Source: Paenibacillus tianjinensis
GTDB taxonomy: Bacteria; Bacillota; Bacilli; Paenibacillales; Paenibacillaceae
Reading direction: 5' to 3'
Assembly (NCBI RefSeq): GCF_017086365.1
Contig: NZ_CP070969.1
Location: 930,001-994,000 of the forward strand
Length of the DNA: 64,000 bases
Part shown: piece by piece, positions 53,404-62,400 of the stretch
How positions within the stretch are numbered: the first letter of the stretch is position 1
Layout: each line of letters starts with the position of its first letter
Notes under the pieces: generated by a model
Seen by the model: the letters and a program-made list of their open reading frames with translations, nothing else
What the model was told of the DNA's origin: nothing
Databases searched by the model: none
Translations under genes and position numbers: made by a program

Positions 53404-54291
53404 ATGGAAATTTTTAAACAAAACCGCTGTATCGCGCTGCTTGTCGGCGTTATTCTAGTGTGTTTCTCTGCTATAAGCTTGCTCAGCCCCGGTAAAATTA
53501 ACGAAGGGCAAAATACATTGAAAATGGATAAATTTGGAGGTTCCGGCCATGCATCTGCAGCAGCTCTGTTGCCGCAGACAGCAGTAACCCCTGAGAGGAT
53601 AAAAGGAACGGCTAAACCCATGCTCTTCACCACAGCGGCAATTCCGGGCCATGTCTGGAACGGTAAGCAAACGGTGGACTGGTTCACTCCCGCTAAGCTG
53701 AAGCTTAAGGCAGCAGCCGGGACGCAGCCAGCCAAGCCGAGGACCGTTGTGGTGAAGGTGTCGCCCGAAGCGCAGCAAGCGCTGAAGCAGGCGGCAGTCA
53801 AGGGGAGTCAGAGCGTAACCAAAGTAAAAACGGCATCTCAGCAACATCCCCCCACAAAATTGTTCTTCTCCCGGACCAAGCTACTAAGCCAGGAACAGCA
53901 AGCACAAGCAACCTGGAGCTACGCAATATCCGAAGAAGACCTGCTACTGCTGCAAAAAATCGTTATGGCAGAAGCGGAAGGTGAACCGTACCAGGGCAAG
54001 GTGGCAGTCGCCAACGTTGTTCTGAACCGGCTGCGGTCAGCCAATTTTCCCGACACTATACATGAGGTTATTTATCAGAAAAGCCAGTTCAGTCCTGTGG
54101 CGAACGGGCGTCTTCAGCGCGTAAAGCCGAATGAGGACAGTATTAAAGCAGTCAATGCCGCGCTTTCCGGGGTGAAAGAGGTTACTGATGATACTTATTT
54201 TTTCCTGTCTCTAAAGCTGGCACAGGATCTTACCGTGCATCATTCACGGACCTACGCCAAGACTATCGGCAATCATACATTCTATAAATAA
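53404..54291 (+). CDS. SleB-like cell wall hydrolase (Hydrolase_2 domain)
   Basis: A 295-residue exported protein. A membrane or signal helix covers about residues 9-27. A 140-residue low-complexity stretch rich in Ala, Lys, Thr and Pro follows. The C-terminal Hydrolase_2 domain (about 180-295) shows LLLQKIVMAEAEGEPYQGKVAVANVVLNRL (about 181-210; first Glu is the likely catalytic residue), FPDTIHEVIYQKSQFSPV and YFFLSLK. This fold is that of SleB, the spore-cortex lytic transglycosylase, and of CwlJ. A peptidoglycan-binding domain is absent, so it may act on the vegetative wall or be targeted otherwise. ATG 53404 follows ATAGGAGGTAAAAA. Confidence 0.83.
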   Translation: MEIFKQNRCIALLVGVILVCFSAISLLSPGKINEGQNTLKMDKFGGSGHASAAALLPQTAVTPERIKGTAKPMLFTTAAIPGHVWNGKQTVDWFTPAKLKLKAAAGTQPAKPRTVVVKVSPEAQQALKQAAVKGSQSVTKVKTASQQHPPTKLFFSRTKLLSQEQQAQATWSYAISEEDLLLLQKIVMAEAEGEPYQGKVAVANVVLNRLRSANFPDTIHEVIYQKSQFSPVANGRLQRVKPNEDSIKAVNAALSGVKEVTDDTYFFLSLKLAQDLTVHHSRTYAKTIGNHTFYK

Positions 54292-54303
54292 TTACGAAAA
54301 CTG

Positions 54304-54348
54304 AAAAAGCCTCCATATCCGCATTACGCCGGATTGGAGGCTTTTTTT
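54304..54348. terminator. Bidirectional terminator after the SleB-like gene
   Basis: AAAAAGCCTCC pairs with GGAGGCTTTTTTT with further pairing toward the loop. It lies between convergent genes. Confidence 0.88.
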
Positions 54349-54358
54349 GGGTTCTTCA

Positions 54359-55549
54359 TTAAGGTGTAACATAGACAGGCTCTTCCGTCCGCGTTTGTTG
54401 CGCCCGTGCAGTCCGTGGTTCAGCTGCCCCGTCTGCACTCTTGCCCAAGAGCTGCAGCACGGTGGAGGCACAGTTATGCGGCTGCTGCCGTTCCAGGGCC
54501 AGCCGGCGTTTCCGCTGCTCCTCAAGACCGGCATATTCCCGCAGCAACAGGGAAAACCATCTGTCCACCACATCCGAATCGAGCACTTCGGCGAGTCCTA
54601 ACTCTACGAAATACTGGGCATTTTTCTCTTCCTGTCCTGGAATGGCACTGTAGAAGAGCATCGGTATGCCCTTGGCCTGACCTTCCGTACAGGTCATCCC
54701 GCCAGGCTTCGTAATCAGCAGATCAGATGCATCCATCAGCTTATTGATTTCGCTGCTGTATCCCAGGATCTTCACATTGGGATGATTCAGCAGGGGAGTG
54801 GCGCGCATTTTGGCCACAAGCTTATCGTTGCTGCCCATGCAGAAGACCAATTGGATGTCGTCCATCCGGGCGGTCAATGAATCCATGACATCTTTGCCGA
54901 ACATCAGACCCCATCCACCGCCCATAATCAATACGGTAGGGATATCGGCAAGCCCGAGCTCCTTGCGGAGCTGCTGCTTGCTGGAACGCTCCCAGAATTT
55001 CGGATGCACCGGAATGCCGGTGACTGTTACCAGCTCAGGAGGAACCCCCCGTCCGGTCAGAATCGATTTGACCCGTGAGGTTGAGACCAAATAGCGGTCT
55101 GCCTCGGGATTAACCCAGCTTCCGTGCGCATCATAATCAGTTATAAGTGTATACAGCGGTATTTCCAGCCCCTGATGCTTCAGCCTGGAAATGACGGCAG
55201 CAGGAATCGGATGGGAGCAGATAATGAGATCAGGCTTAAGCTGCTCAATCACCTTTTGGGCATGTGTATAAAAAATCCGGTGAAGTGCCGCTCGGGTCAG
55301 CCGGTTCAGTGATTTATGATATTGGGTTTTATACATCATGCCGACCAGCTTAGGCTGGCTGCTGACTGTTTTGCGGTAAGCGGAAAGAATCCAAGGAGCA
55401 ACCGTAGGATTCAGGAATCTCCCCAGCTCAATGACCCGGCACTGGACGTCCGGGTTAAGCTGTCTGATTCCTTCGGCTAGAGCATAGGCTGCCCCTGTAT
55501 GGCCCGTGCCGAAGCCTTCCGAAAACAGCAGTACTCTTTTCTTTCGCAT
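54359..55549 (-). CDS. UgtP/MGDG synthase-like glycosyltransferase (GT28)
   Basis: A 396-residue GT-B enzyme of the group that makes mono- or diglycosyl-diacylglycerol, the membrane anchor of lipoteichoic acid. N-terminal MGDG_synth domain: LLFSEGFGTGHTGAAYALAE and PDLIICSHPIPAAVISRLK. C-terminal GT28 domain: VLIMGGGWGLMFG, KILGYSSEINKLMDASDLLI, TKPGGMTCTEGQAKGIPMLF with the UDP-sugar site, and PGQEEKNAQYFVELGLAEVL. The last 30 residues are Ala/Thr/Arg-rich and probably disordered. ATG 55549 is preceded by AGGTGAACTT on its strand. It may also be a relative without lipid activity. Confidence 0.83.
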   Translation of the reverse strand: MRKKRVLLFSEGFGTGHTGAAYALAEGIRQLNPDVQCRVIELGRFLNPTVAPWILSAYRKTVSSQPKLVGMMYKTQYHKSLNRLTRAALHRIFYTHAQKVIEQLKPDLIICSHPIPAAVISRLKHQGLEIPLYTLITDYDAHGSWVNPEADRYLVSTSRVKSILTGRGVPPELVTVTGIPVHPKFWERSSKQQLRKELGLADIPTVLIMGGGWGLMFGKDVMDSLTARMDDIQLVFCMGSNDKLVAKMRATPLLNHPNVKILGYSSEINKLMDASDLLITKPGGMTCTEGQAKGIPMLFYSAIPGQEEKNAQYFVELGLAEVLDSDVVDRWFSLLLREYAGLEEQRKRRLALERQQPHNCASTVLQLLGKSADGAAEPRTARAQQTRTEEPVYVTP

Positions 55550-55744
55550 AAGTTCACCTGCTACTTTCCTTCATGGGTAGAATTGCGGGTTCTCTTCTTA
55601 GGGCGAATTGGAGATACCTCTTCAGTAAAACATTCTCTTATAGTATACAAGGGAATTAGCTTCTTTTCTCACATTATACAAATAAGACGTAAATAGAAAG
55701 TTAAAACCCTGCAAAAAAATAAAAAAATATGGAGAGCTCAGGTA

Positions 55745-55773
55745 TTGCAAACAGATATATAAAGTGATAAAGT
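55745..55773 (+). promoter_or_regulatory. Candidate promoter of the TetR gene
   Basis: TTGCAA (55745-55750), 17 bases, TAAAGT (55768-55773). The operator-like inverted repeat starts about 15 bases downstream. Confidence 0.5.
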
Positions 55774-55787
55774 GGGTAATGACCGAA

Positions 55788-55810
55788 TGACCGGATTAGT
55801 AAAGTGGTCA
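55788..55810 (+). promoter_or_regulatory. TetR-family operator candidate, site 1
   Basis: TGACC-N13-GGTCA, with an extra TGACC half-site eight bases to the left (55780-55784). The same arrangement occurs at 56494-56516 before the yhgE gene. Confidence 0.6.
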
Positions 55811-55853
55811 AAATGCGGTGGCAACGATTTTTCGAAGGAAAGGGTGTGTACGG

Positions 55854-56444
55854 GTGGCTGTGGTAGATCGAAGGCAGCTGGTGCTTCAGGCCGCGACGAA
55901 ATGTTTTTCATTATTCGGTTATAAGGCAACCACAATGGATCAGGTCGCAAAGATTGCGAATGTCGGAAAAGGAACGATCTATACCTTTTTTACGAATAAG
56001 GAGCAGCTGTTTGATGAGATCCTGCGTGATGTCATTATCGAGATGAAGAAAATCGCCGAGCGGGAAGTCAAACGCGATAAGCCGTTTTTTGATAACCTGC
56101 ACAGGGTTCTGGATGCGCTGCTTGAATTTCGAAGCGAACATGAGCTATTCATCAAGCTTTCCCAGGAAAGTCGCGATTTCGGAACGCCGCAGGCTGGTGA
56201 AGGGCTCGATAAGATCGAGCGTGTTGTACTTGAATATTTGGAACGGGAGGTGGAACAGGCGATACGTCAGGGCGAGATTAAGGATTGCGACCCTAAGATT
56301 GTGTCCGTAGTTATGTTTAGGCTTTATATCGTGCTGACAGCCGAGCTGAACAAGGTGCATGTGTCTTTAAGCAAAGAACAGATCAAAGATTATTTTCAAT
56401 TGTTTCTGTCCGAAGGCTTGGCACGACAAGCTTTGAACTGCTGA
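55854..56444 (+). CDS. TetR/AcrR-family repressor (YhgD-like)
   Basis: A 196-residue regulator. The N-terminal HTH is clear: RRQLVLQAATKCFSLFGYKA, TMDQVAKIANVGKGTIYTFF and NKEQLFDEIL (about residues 5-55). The helical C-terminal ligand domain is of the TetR_C type. GTG 55854 is chosen since AAGGAAAGGG ends ten bases before it; a GTG at 55818 in the same frame would lie inside the run-up and has no site. It sits upstream of the YhgE gene, as YhgD does in B. subtilis, and two copies of TGACC-N13-GGTCA flank it, so autoregulation and control of yhgE are likely. Confidence 0.83.
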   Translation: MAVVDRRQLVLQAATKCFSLFGYKATTMDQVAKIANVGKGTIYTFFTNKEQLFDEILRDVIIEMKKIAEREVKRDKPFFDNLHRVLDALLEFRSEHELFIKLSQESRDFGTPQAGEGLDKIERVVLEYLEREVEQAIRQGEIKDCDPKIVSVVMFRLYIVLTAELNKVHVSLSKEQIKDYFQLFLSEGLARQALNC

Positions 56445-56493
56445 TGGGCTCTTGCGTACAGCCGCGTTACAACATATTTTTTTTGCCTTTCTC

Positions 56494-56516
56494 TGACCGA
56501 TTGGGGAAAATGGTCA
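56494..56516 (+). promoter_or_regulatory. TetR-family operator candidate, site 2
   Basis: TGACC-N13-GGTCA, same half-sites and same spacing as at 55788-55810, located 113 bases before the yhgE start. Confidence 0.6.
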
Positions 56517-56628
56517 ACCAGTGTTCCTGCAAACTTTCAGCAGATTAGCAATTTTGTGAAAACTGTTCTGATAGAGAGAGACTTATAGCTTCATAAAAAG
56601 AGCATATGATCATAAGGAGAGAACCAGA

Positions 56629-58983
56629 ATGAAATCTTTATCCGTGTTTATTAAGGACCTTGGCGCGGCGCTTAAGAATCCTAAAGTGCTGATACCTATG
56701 TTCGTTGTCCTTTTCATTCCCGTGCTGTACAGCGGATTGTTCCTGAAAGCCTTCTGGGACCCGTACGGTAAAATGAACGAGCTGCCGGTCGCTGTTGTAA
56801 ATGAAGATAAAGGTGCCGATTATGAAGGCTCGAAGCTGGCCGCCGGTAACGAGCTGGTAGAGGAACTTAAGAAGACCGACGGGTTCAAATGGAACTTTGT
56901 GACCCGTGAGCAGGCAGAAGCCGGACTGGACGATAATACCTATTATATGGCGATCATCGTTCCTGAAGATTTCTCAGCCAAAGCAACTACCCTGCTGGAT
57001 GCAGATCCGCAGCCGGCCAAAATTATTTACGAGCCTAATGAAGGCTACAACTTCCTTGCCGGTCAAATCGGCGGAACTGCAGTAAAAGATATTAAGACAA
57101 AAGTATCGGCCAAGATAACTGAAGCTTATACAGATTCCGTATTTGATAAAATTACTGAGATCGCCAGCGGCCTTGGTGATGCCGGAGACGGCGCTTCAAA
57201 GATCGCTGACGGCGCAACGAAGCTGGACGATGGTGCATTGAAGCTGAGAGATAACCTGCTTGTGCTGACCGAAGGTACCGGCAAGCTGGTTAACGGCGTA
57301 GCACCTCTTACAGAAGGTGTGACTGCTCTGAATACAGGTGCAGCGGCACTGGAGAATGGCAGCAGCACCCTGGCAGGCGGACTTGAGCAACTGTCTGCCG
57401 CCCACAAAAAACTGCAGGCCGGCGTATCGCAGACAGCAGCCGGCAGCAAGCAGCTTAGCGATGGCTTGAAGAAGACTGAAGCCGGAGCAGCAGCGCTGCA
57501 AGCCGGAACACAGTCGGCTGTAGACGGAACTGCGAAGCTGCAGGCAGGAACGCAGTCAGTGGTTGACGGCAGCTCGAAGCTGGCGGCAGGACTGACCTCT
57601 TCCGCCGAAGGCAGCGCGAAGCTGGAAGCCGGTCTGAAGGCTTCCAAGGACGGCAGCGCCAAAGTAAGCGCTGGAGCCAAGGCAGTGGCGGATGGCCTGC
57701 AGCAGCTGGTTAAATCGAGTCCGCAGCTCGCGGCGAGCGCAGATGTGCAGAAGCTGCTGGCGGCAAGCGCCGCTGTAGCCGAAGGCACAGCGCAGCTGGA
57801 TGCGAGCCAGCAGCAGCTGCTGGCAGGTGCGACCTCCCTGCACAGCGGCCAAGAGCAGCTGGTACAGGGCGCGAACCAGCTGCATGACGGTTCGCAGCAG
57901 CTGGACGCAGGTGTCAGCCAGCTGCATGACGGAGCGCAGCAGCTGAATGCGGGCAGCACGCAGCTGCTGCAAGGACAACAGCAGCTGCTGGCAGGTGCTG
58001 CGAAGCTTGAAACAGGCGGTAATACACTTTCCGCCGGTATGAAGCAATTCGGCGCGAAGCTGGATGAAGCGGCAGCAGGCGGTGCGAAGCTGGCGGATGG
58101 CGGCAAGGCGCTGGAGGCCGGAACATCCAAGCTTCTGGCTGGCGCAGGCCAGCTTAGCAGCGGCCTCACATCGGTAGCCGATGGTTCGAAGAAGCTCAGC
58201 GACGGTGCAGGCCAGCTTAAAGATGGCCTGGATGAACTGAAATCGGGATCAAGCGAGCTGGCCACGAAGCTTGGCGATGCTGCTTCGCAGACCAGCACGG
58301 TGAACAAAACGGATGCGCTGGTGTCCATGTTCGCACAGCCGGTGAAGATCGAAGAAGTTAAGGTCAGTGCAGTACCGAACTACGGTACCGGTTTTGCTCC
58401 TTACTTCCTGTCGCTCGGATTGTTCGTAGGCGCGCTGATCTGTACACTCGTTGTTCCGATGAGAAGCTCTGAAGTGCTTGAGGCGAGCCGGTTCAACCGG
58501 TTTATGAGCCGCACACTGACCTTCTCTATGATGAGTATGCTGCAATCCCTGATGGCGGCGATGATCGTGCTTTACGGATTGGGGCTTGAGGTACAAAGTG
58601 TACCGTTGTTCTATGCCTTTACCTTTATTACAAGCATTTCCTTCATGTGGATGATTCAAGCGATTGTTACCTGGATGGATCAGCCTGGACGTTTCGTAGT
58701 CATCGTTATACTCATCTTCCAATTGACTACAAGTGCGGGTACCTTCCCGCTGGAGCTGATTCCGAACTGGATGAAATTCTTCAATCCGCTGCTGCCTATG
58801 ACTTACAGTGTGCGCGGATTCAAAGCAGCTATTTCCACCGGAGATTTCAGTGCCATGTGGGGTGATGCGGGACTCCTGGCCATTTACGGCATCGTATTCC
58901 TGGCATTAACATTCACCTATTTCATGACCCGTGAACAGGAAAATGAAGTGATGGTGAAAGGTGAACAAGTGTTGTCTGTATAA
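56629..58983 (+). CDS. yhgE: YhgE/Pip-type membrane protein with long repeat region
   Basis: A 784-residue membrane protein of the YhgE/Pip family (ABC-2-like permease fold without its own ATPase; Pip in lactococci is the phage infection protein). TM1 lies at about residues 20-40 (VLIPMFVVLFIPVLYSG). An extracellular domain (about 50-185) contains LPVAVVNEDKGADYEGSKL. A long stalk (about 190-550) of LxxGAxxLxxG-type units (more than twenty) rich in Ala, Gly, Gln and Ser follows. Five C-terminal helices (about 575-775) carry SLGLFVGALICTLVVPMRS and GTFPLELIPNWMKFFNPLLP. ATG 56629 follows ATAAGGAGAGAACC. Relatives include the WXG100/type VII secretion EsaA-like proteins. Confidence 0.88.
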   Translation: MKSLSVFIKDLGAALKNPKVLIPMFVVLFIPVLYSGLFLKAFWDPYGKMNELPVAVVNEDKGADYEGSKLAAGNELVEELKKTDGFKWNFVTREQAEAGLDDNTYYMAIIVPEDFSAKATTLLDADPQPAKIIYEPNEGYNFLAGQIGGTAVKDIKTKVSAKITEAYTDSVFDKITEIASGLGDAGDGASKIADGATKLDDGALKLRDNLLVLTEGTGKLVNGVAPLTEGVTALNTGAAALENGSSTLAGGLEQLSAAHKKLQAGVSQTAAGSKQLSDGLKKTEAGAAALQAGTQSAVDGTAKLQAGTQSVVDGSSKLAAGLTSSAEGSAKLEAGLKASKDGSAKVSAGAKAVADGLQQLVKSSPQLAASADVQKLLAASAAVAEGTAQLDASQQQLLAGATSLHSGQEQLVQGANQLHDGSQQLDAGVSQLHDGAQQLNAGSTQLLQGQQQLLAGAAKLETGGNTLSAGMKQFGAKLDEAAAGGAKLADGGKALEAGTSKLLAGAGQLSSGLTSVADGSKKLSDGAGQLKDGLDELKSGSSELATKLGDAASQTSTVNKTDALVSMFAQPVKIEEVKVSAVPNYGTGFAPYFLSLGLFVGALICTLVVPMRSSEVLEASRFNRFMSRTLTFSMMSMLQSLMAAMIVLYGLGLEVQSVPLFYAFTFITSISFMWMIQAIVTWMDQPGRFVVIVILIFQLTTSAGTFPLELIPNWMKFFNPLLPMTYSVRGFKAAISTGDFSAMWGDAGLLAIYGIVFLALTFTYFMTREQENEVMVKGEQVLSV

Positions 58984-59010
58984 TCAGAATTTCATTGTTT
59001 AGAATAAAAT

Positions 59011-59047
59011 TAACAAAGAACGCCCCGGACCGGGGCGTTCTTTGTTA
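59011..59047. terminator. Intrinsic terminator after yhgE
   Basis: TAACAAAGAACGCCCC pairs perfectly with GGGGCGTTCTTTGTTA around GGACC, a 16-pair stem. Confidence 0.88.
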
Positions 59048-59456
59048 TACTTCACTAGATTGATCCAAAAATACACTGTAAAATTTACATCATATGGAAA
59101 GAAAACAAATGAAGCGTTTTCAATGAATAAGAAGTTATTCGTTATTTGTGAATAAATATGCAGCGGAAAGTTTTTTTACACTTTTACTCACTAAAGCTGT
59201 ACCGTAAAAACATTTGTTAATCAAACTCATAAAAAACTTTAAATTGCACTCATGTCAGGTCGATGATAAACTTATATAACCAATCTGGCTTGAATAATTA
59301 TTAAGATATTTCTGAAAAATTTTCCTAAGATATAAGGTACTATACTCTTTAGGTCTTTTTATCTTATATTTTAAGTGAAGCGGATGCCGCCTGATTTAAG
59401 GACGTGCAGCCGCTTCTTGTGAAGATAACGTCTACTTTATAATAGAAAGGTTGCGT
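59048..59456 (+). promoter_or_regulatory. Leader and promoter region of gltB
   Basis: 409 bases, AT-rich. TGTAAAATTTACA (59077-59089) is a perfect palindrome, and TGTTAATCAAACTCATA (59215-59231) matches the GlnR/TnrA pattern TGTNAN7TNACA except for one base. Either may be a nitrogen-control site. An AAGCGG/CCGCTT helix lies near 59378-59416, close to the start. The ribosome binding site AGAAAGG precedes 59457. No named riboswitch was recognised. Confidence 0.4.
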
Positions 59457-62400
59457 ATGATGAGACACACTGAACTGCCCGGCAAACAGGGCCTTTATGA
59501 TCCCCAGTTCGAAAAAGATGCATGCGGCATGGGTTTTGTTGCCCATATTAAAGGAAAACCTTCCCATGATATCGTTAGCAACGCTTTGACTATGCTCTTT
59601 AATATGGAGCATCGGGGAGGACAGGGAAGCGAGCCGAACTCTGGTGACGGAGCTGGCATTATGCTGCAGATTCCTCACCGTTTCTTTGCCGGTGAAGCCA
59701 GTAAGCTTGGCTTTGAACTGCCGGAACAGGGCTTTTATGGCGTGGGTATGATCTTTTTGTCTCACAACGAGGAGATCCGCGCCCGTCACGAGGCTCTCTT
59801 AAATGAGATTATTGCCGAAGAAGGCCAGGCGGTGCTTGGATACCGTGATGTGCCTACCTTCGACGAAATGCTGGGCAAGACCGCTAAGGCAGCCAAGCCT
59901 TATGTCCGCCAGGTATTTATCAGCCGTGCTGAGGGCCTTGCCGATGAGCTGGCTTTTGAACGCAAGCTGTTTGTGATCCGCAAGCGTGCCGAGCTCGCCA
60001 TCCGCTACGGCGGTGTGGAAGAGGCTGAATCCTTCTATATGCCAAGTATGTCCTGTCGGAAGATCGTATACAAAGGCATGTTGACAACCGAGCAAGTAGG
60101 CCAGTTTTACCTGGATCTGCAGAATGAAGAGCTGGAGTCGGCGATTGCGATGGTGCACTCCCGTTTCAGCACCAATACGTTCCCAAGCTGGGAGCGTGCC
60201 CACCCGTACCGCTTCATGATCCATAATGGCGAGATCAACACACTGCGGGGGAATGTAAACTGGATGCATGCCCGCCAGTCCCTGTTCAAGAGCGAAGTAT
60301 ACGGTGAAGACCTGAGCAAGATCAAACCGATCGTAAATCCGGACGGTTCTGACACTGCGATGTTCGACAACACCTTTGAGTTCCTGTATCTCAGCGGACG
60401 CTCCCTGCCGCATGTGGCGATGATGATGGTGCCTGAGCCTTGGAGCAATCATGAAAGTATGGGCGATGAGAAGAAAGCCTTCTATGAATACCACAGCACT
60501 CTGATGGAGCCGTGGGACGGCCCCGCCGCGATGGGCTTTACCGATGGTGTGCAAATCGGTGCAATGCTTGACCGTAACGGCCTGCGCCCTGCACGCTACT
60601 ATGTAACCAAAGACGATATGATTATCTTATCCTCTGAAGCTGGAGTGCTTGATATTCCGGCAGAGAATGTACTATATAAAGACCGCCTGAGACCAGGCCG
60701 CATGCTGCTGGTGGATACAAAGCAGGGACGAATTATCTCCGACGAGGAAGTAAAGGCCGCCATCGCCTCCGAGCAGCCTTACCGCCAGTGGCTGGATGAG
60801 CATCTCATCGGCCTCGACCAGCTTCCGGATGCTCCGGAGCTGCCAAATCCGAAGCATGACAATGTGCAGCAGCTGCAGCAGTCATTCGGCTACACATTTG
60901 AGGATCTGCGCAAGGTATTGGAGCCTATGGCTTCCACCGGTGCCGAAGCCGTTGCTTCCATGGGCTACGATGCCCCGCTGGCCGTGCTATCGGACCGCCC
61001 GCAGCGTCTCTACAACTATTTTAAACAAATGTTCGCGCAGGTAACCAATCCGCCGATCGATGCGATTCGTGAGGAGCTGGTTACTTCTACAGCCACCACG
61101 ATCGGGCCGGAACGCAACCTGCTGAAGCCGGAACCGGAGAGCTGCCGGCAGATTTCATTGGAATCGCCGATTCTCTCCAACGAGGATTTCGCGAAGATCC
61201 GCCATGTCCGCCGTGCCGGCTTCAAGTCGATGTCGATTCCGATCCTGTTCCCGGCTGAGCTTGGAGCGGAAGGAATGCGCATTGCCCTCGAACGCATGAA
61301 TGAAGCAGCTGACCGTGTAATGGCTAAAGGACATAATATTCTTATTCTGTCTGACCGCGGTGTAGACCGTGAGAATGCCGCAATACCGGCTCTGCTCGCT
61401 GTATCCAGCCTGCATCACCACTTGATCCGCTCCGGGACACGGACGAAGGTCAGCATTCTGCTGGAGTCCGGCGAACCGCGTGAAGTGCATCATTACGCGC
61501 TTCTCCTTGGCTACGGCGTCAGTGCGGTCAATCCATACCTTGCTTTTGAAAGCTTGGATGACATGATCGGGCAAGGCCTGCTGCGCGGAATTTCGCATGA
61601 GAAGGCTGTGAAGAATTACATTAAGGCTGCGACGAAGAGCGTAGTTAAAATATTGTCCAAGATGGGGATCTCCACGATCCAATCGTACCGCGGTGCACAG
61701 ATTTTTGAAGCTGTCGGCCTGAATTCGGAGTTTGTGGACCGTTACTTTACCTGGACACCTTCCCGTATCGGCGGTATCGGCCTTGAGGAAGTAGCTGCTG
61801 AAGCACTGATTCATCACAACCGTGCGTTCACCGACAAGGACGGCAACGACAAGGTGCTTGATTCCGGCGGTGAATATCAATGGCGCAGTGACGGGGAAGA
61901 GCATTTGTTCAACCCGCAGACGATTCACTTGCTTCAGCATTCCGTGCGGAGCGGGGACTATGGCTTGTACAAGAAATATGCGGCGCTCGTTCAGGGTGAG
62001 AGCAAGAAGCACCAGACCATCCGCTCCATGCTGGAATTCAAAACAACGAACCAGCCGGTTCCGCTCGAAGAAGTAGAGCCTGCAGAATCGATTATGAAAC
62101 GCTTTAAGACCGGAGCCATGTCGTTCGGTTCCATCAGTAAGGAAGCTCATGAGACACTGGCGATTGCAATGAACCGCATCGGTGGCAAGAGCAATACCGG
62201 TGAAGGCGGGGAAGATCCGGCGCGCTTTATTCCGGACGCTAACGGCGATTCCCGCCGCAGTGCGATTAAGCAGGTGGCATCCGGCCGGTTCGGGGTAACC
62301 TCGAACTATCTGGTGAACGCTGATGAGATCCAGATCAAGATGGCACAGGGGGCTAAACCTGGTGAAGGCGGACAGCTTCCGGGCCGCAAGGTATATCCTT

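Noticed and set aside
57126..58328. A 400-codon open frame on the - strand opposite yhgE
   Set aside because: It is produced by the repetitive coding of the yhgE stalk; composition is low-complexity Ser/Ala/Pro/Cys, with no ribosome binding site.
61155..62150. Long open frames on the - strand inside gltB
   Set aside because: They mirror the codon pattern of gltB, a well-conserved gene.
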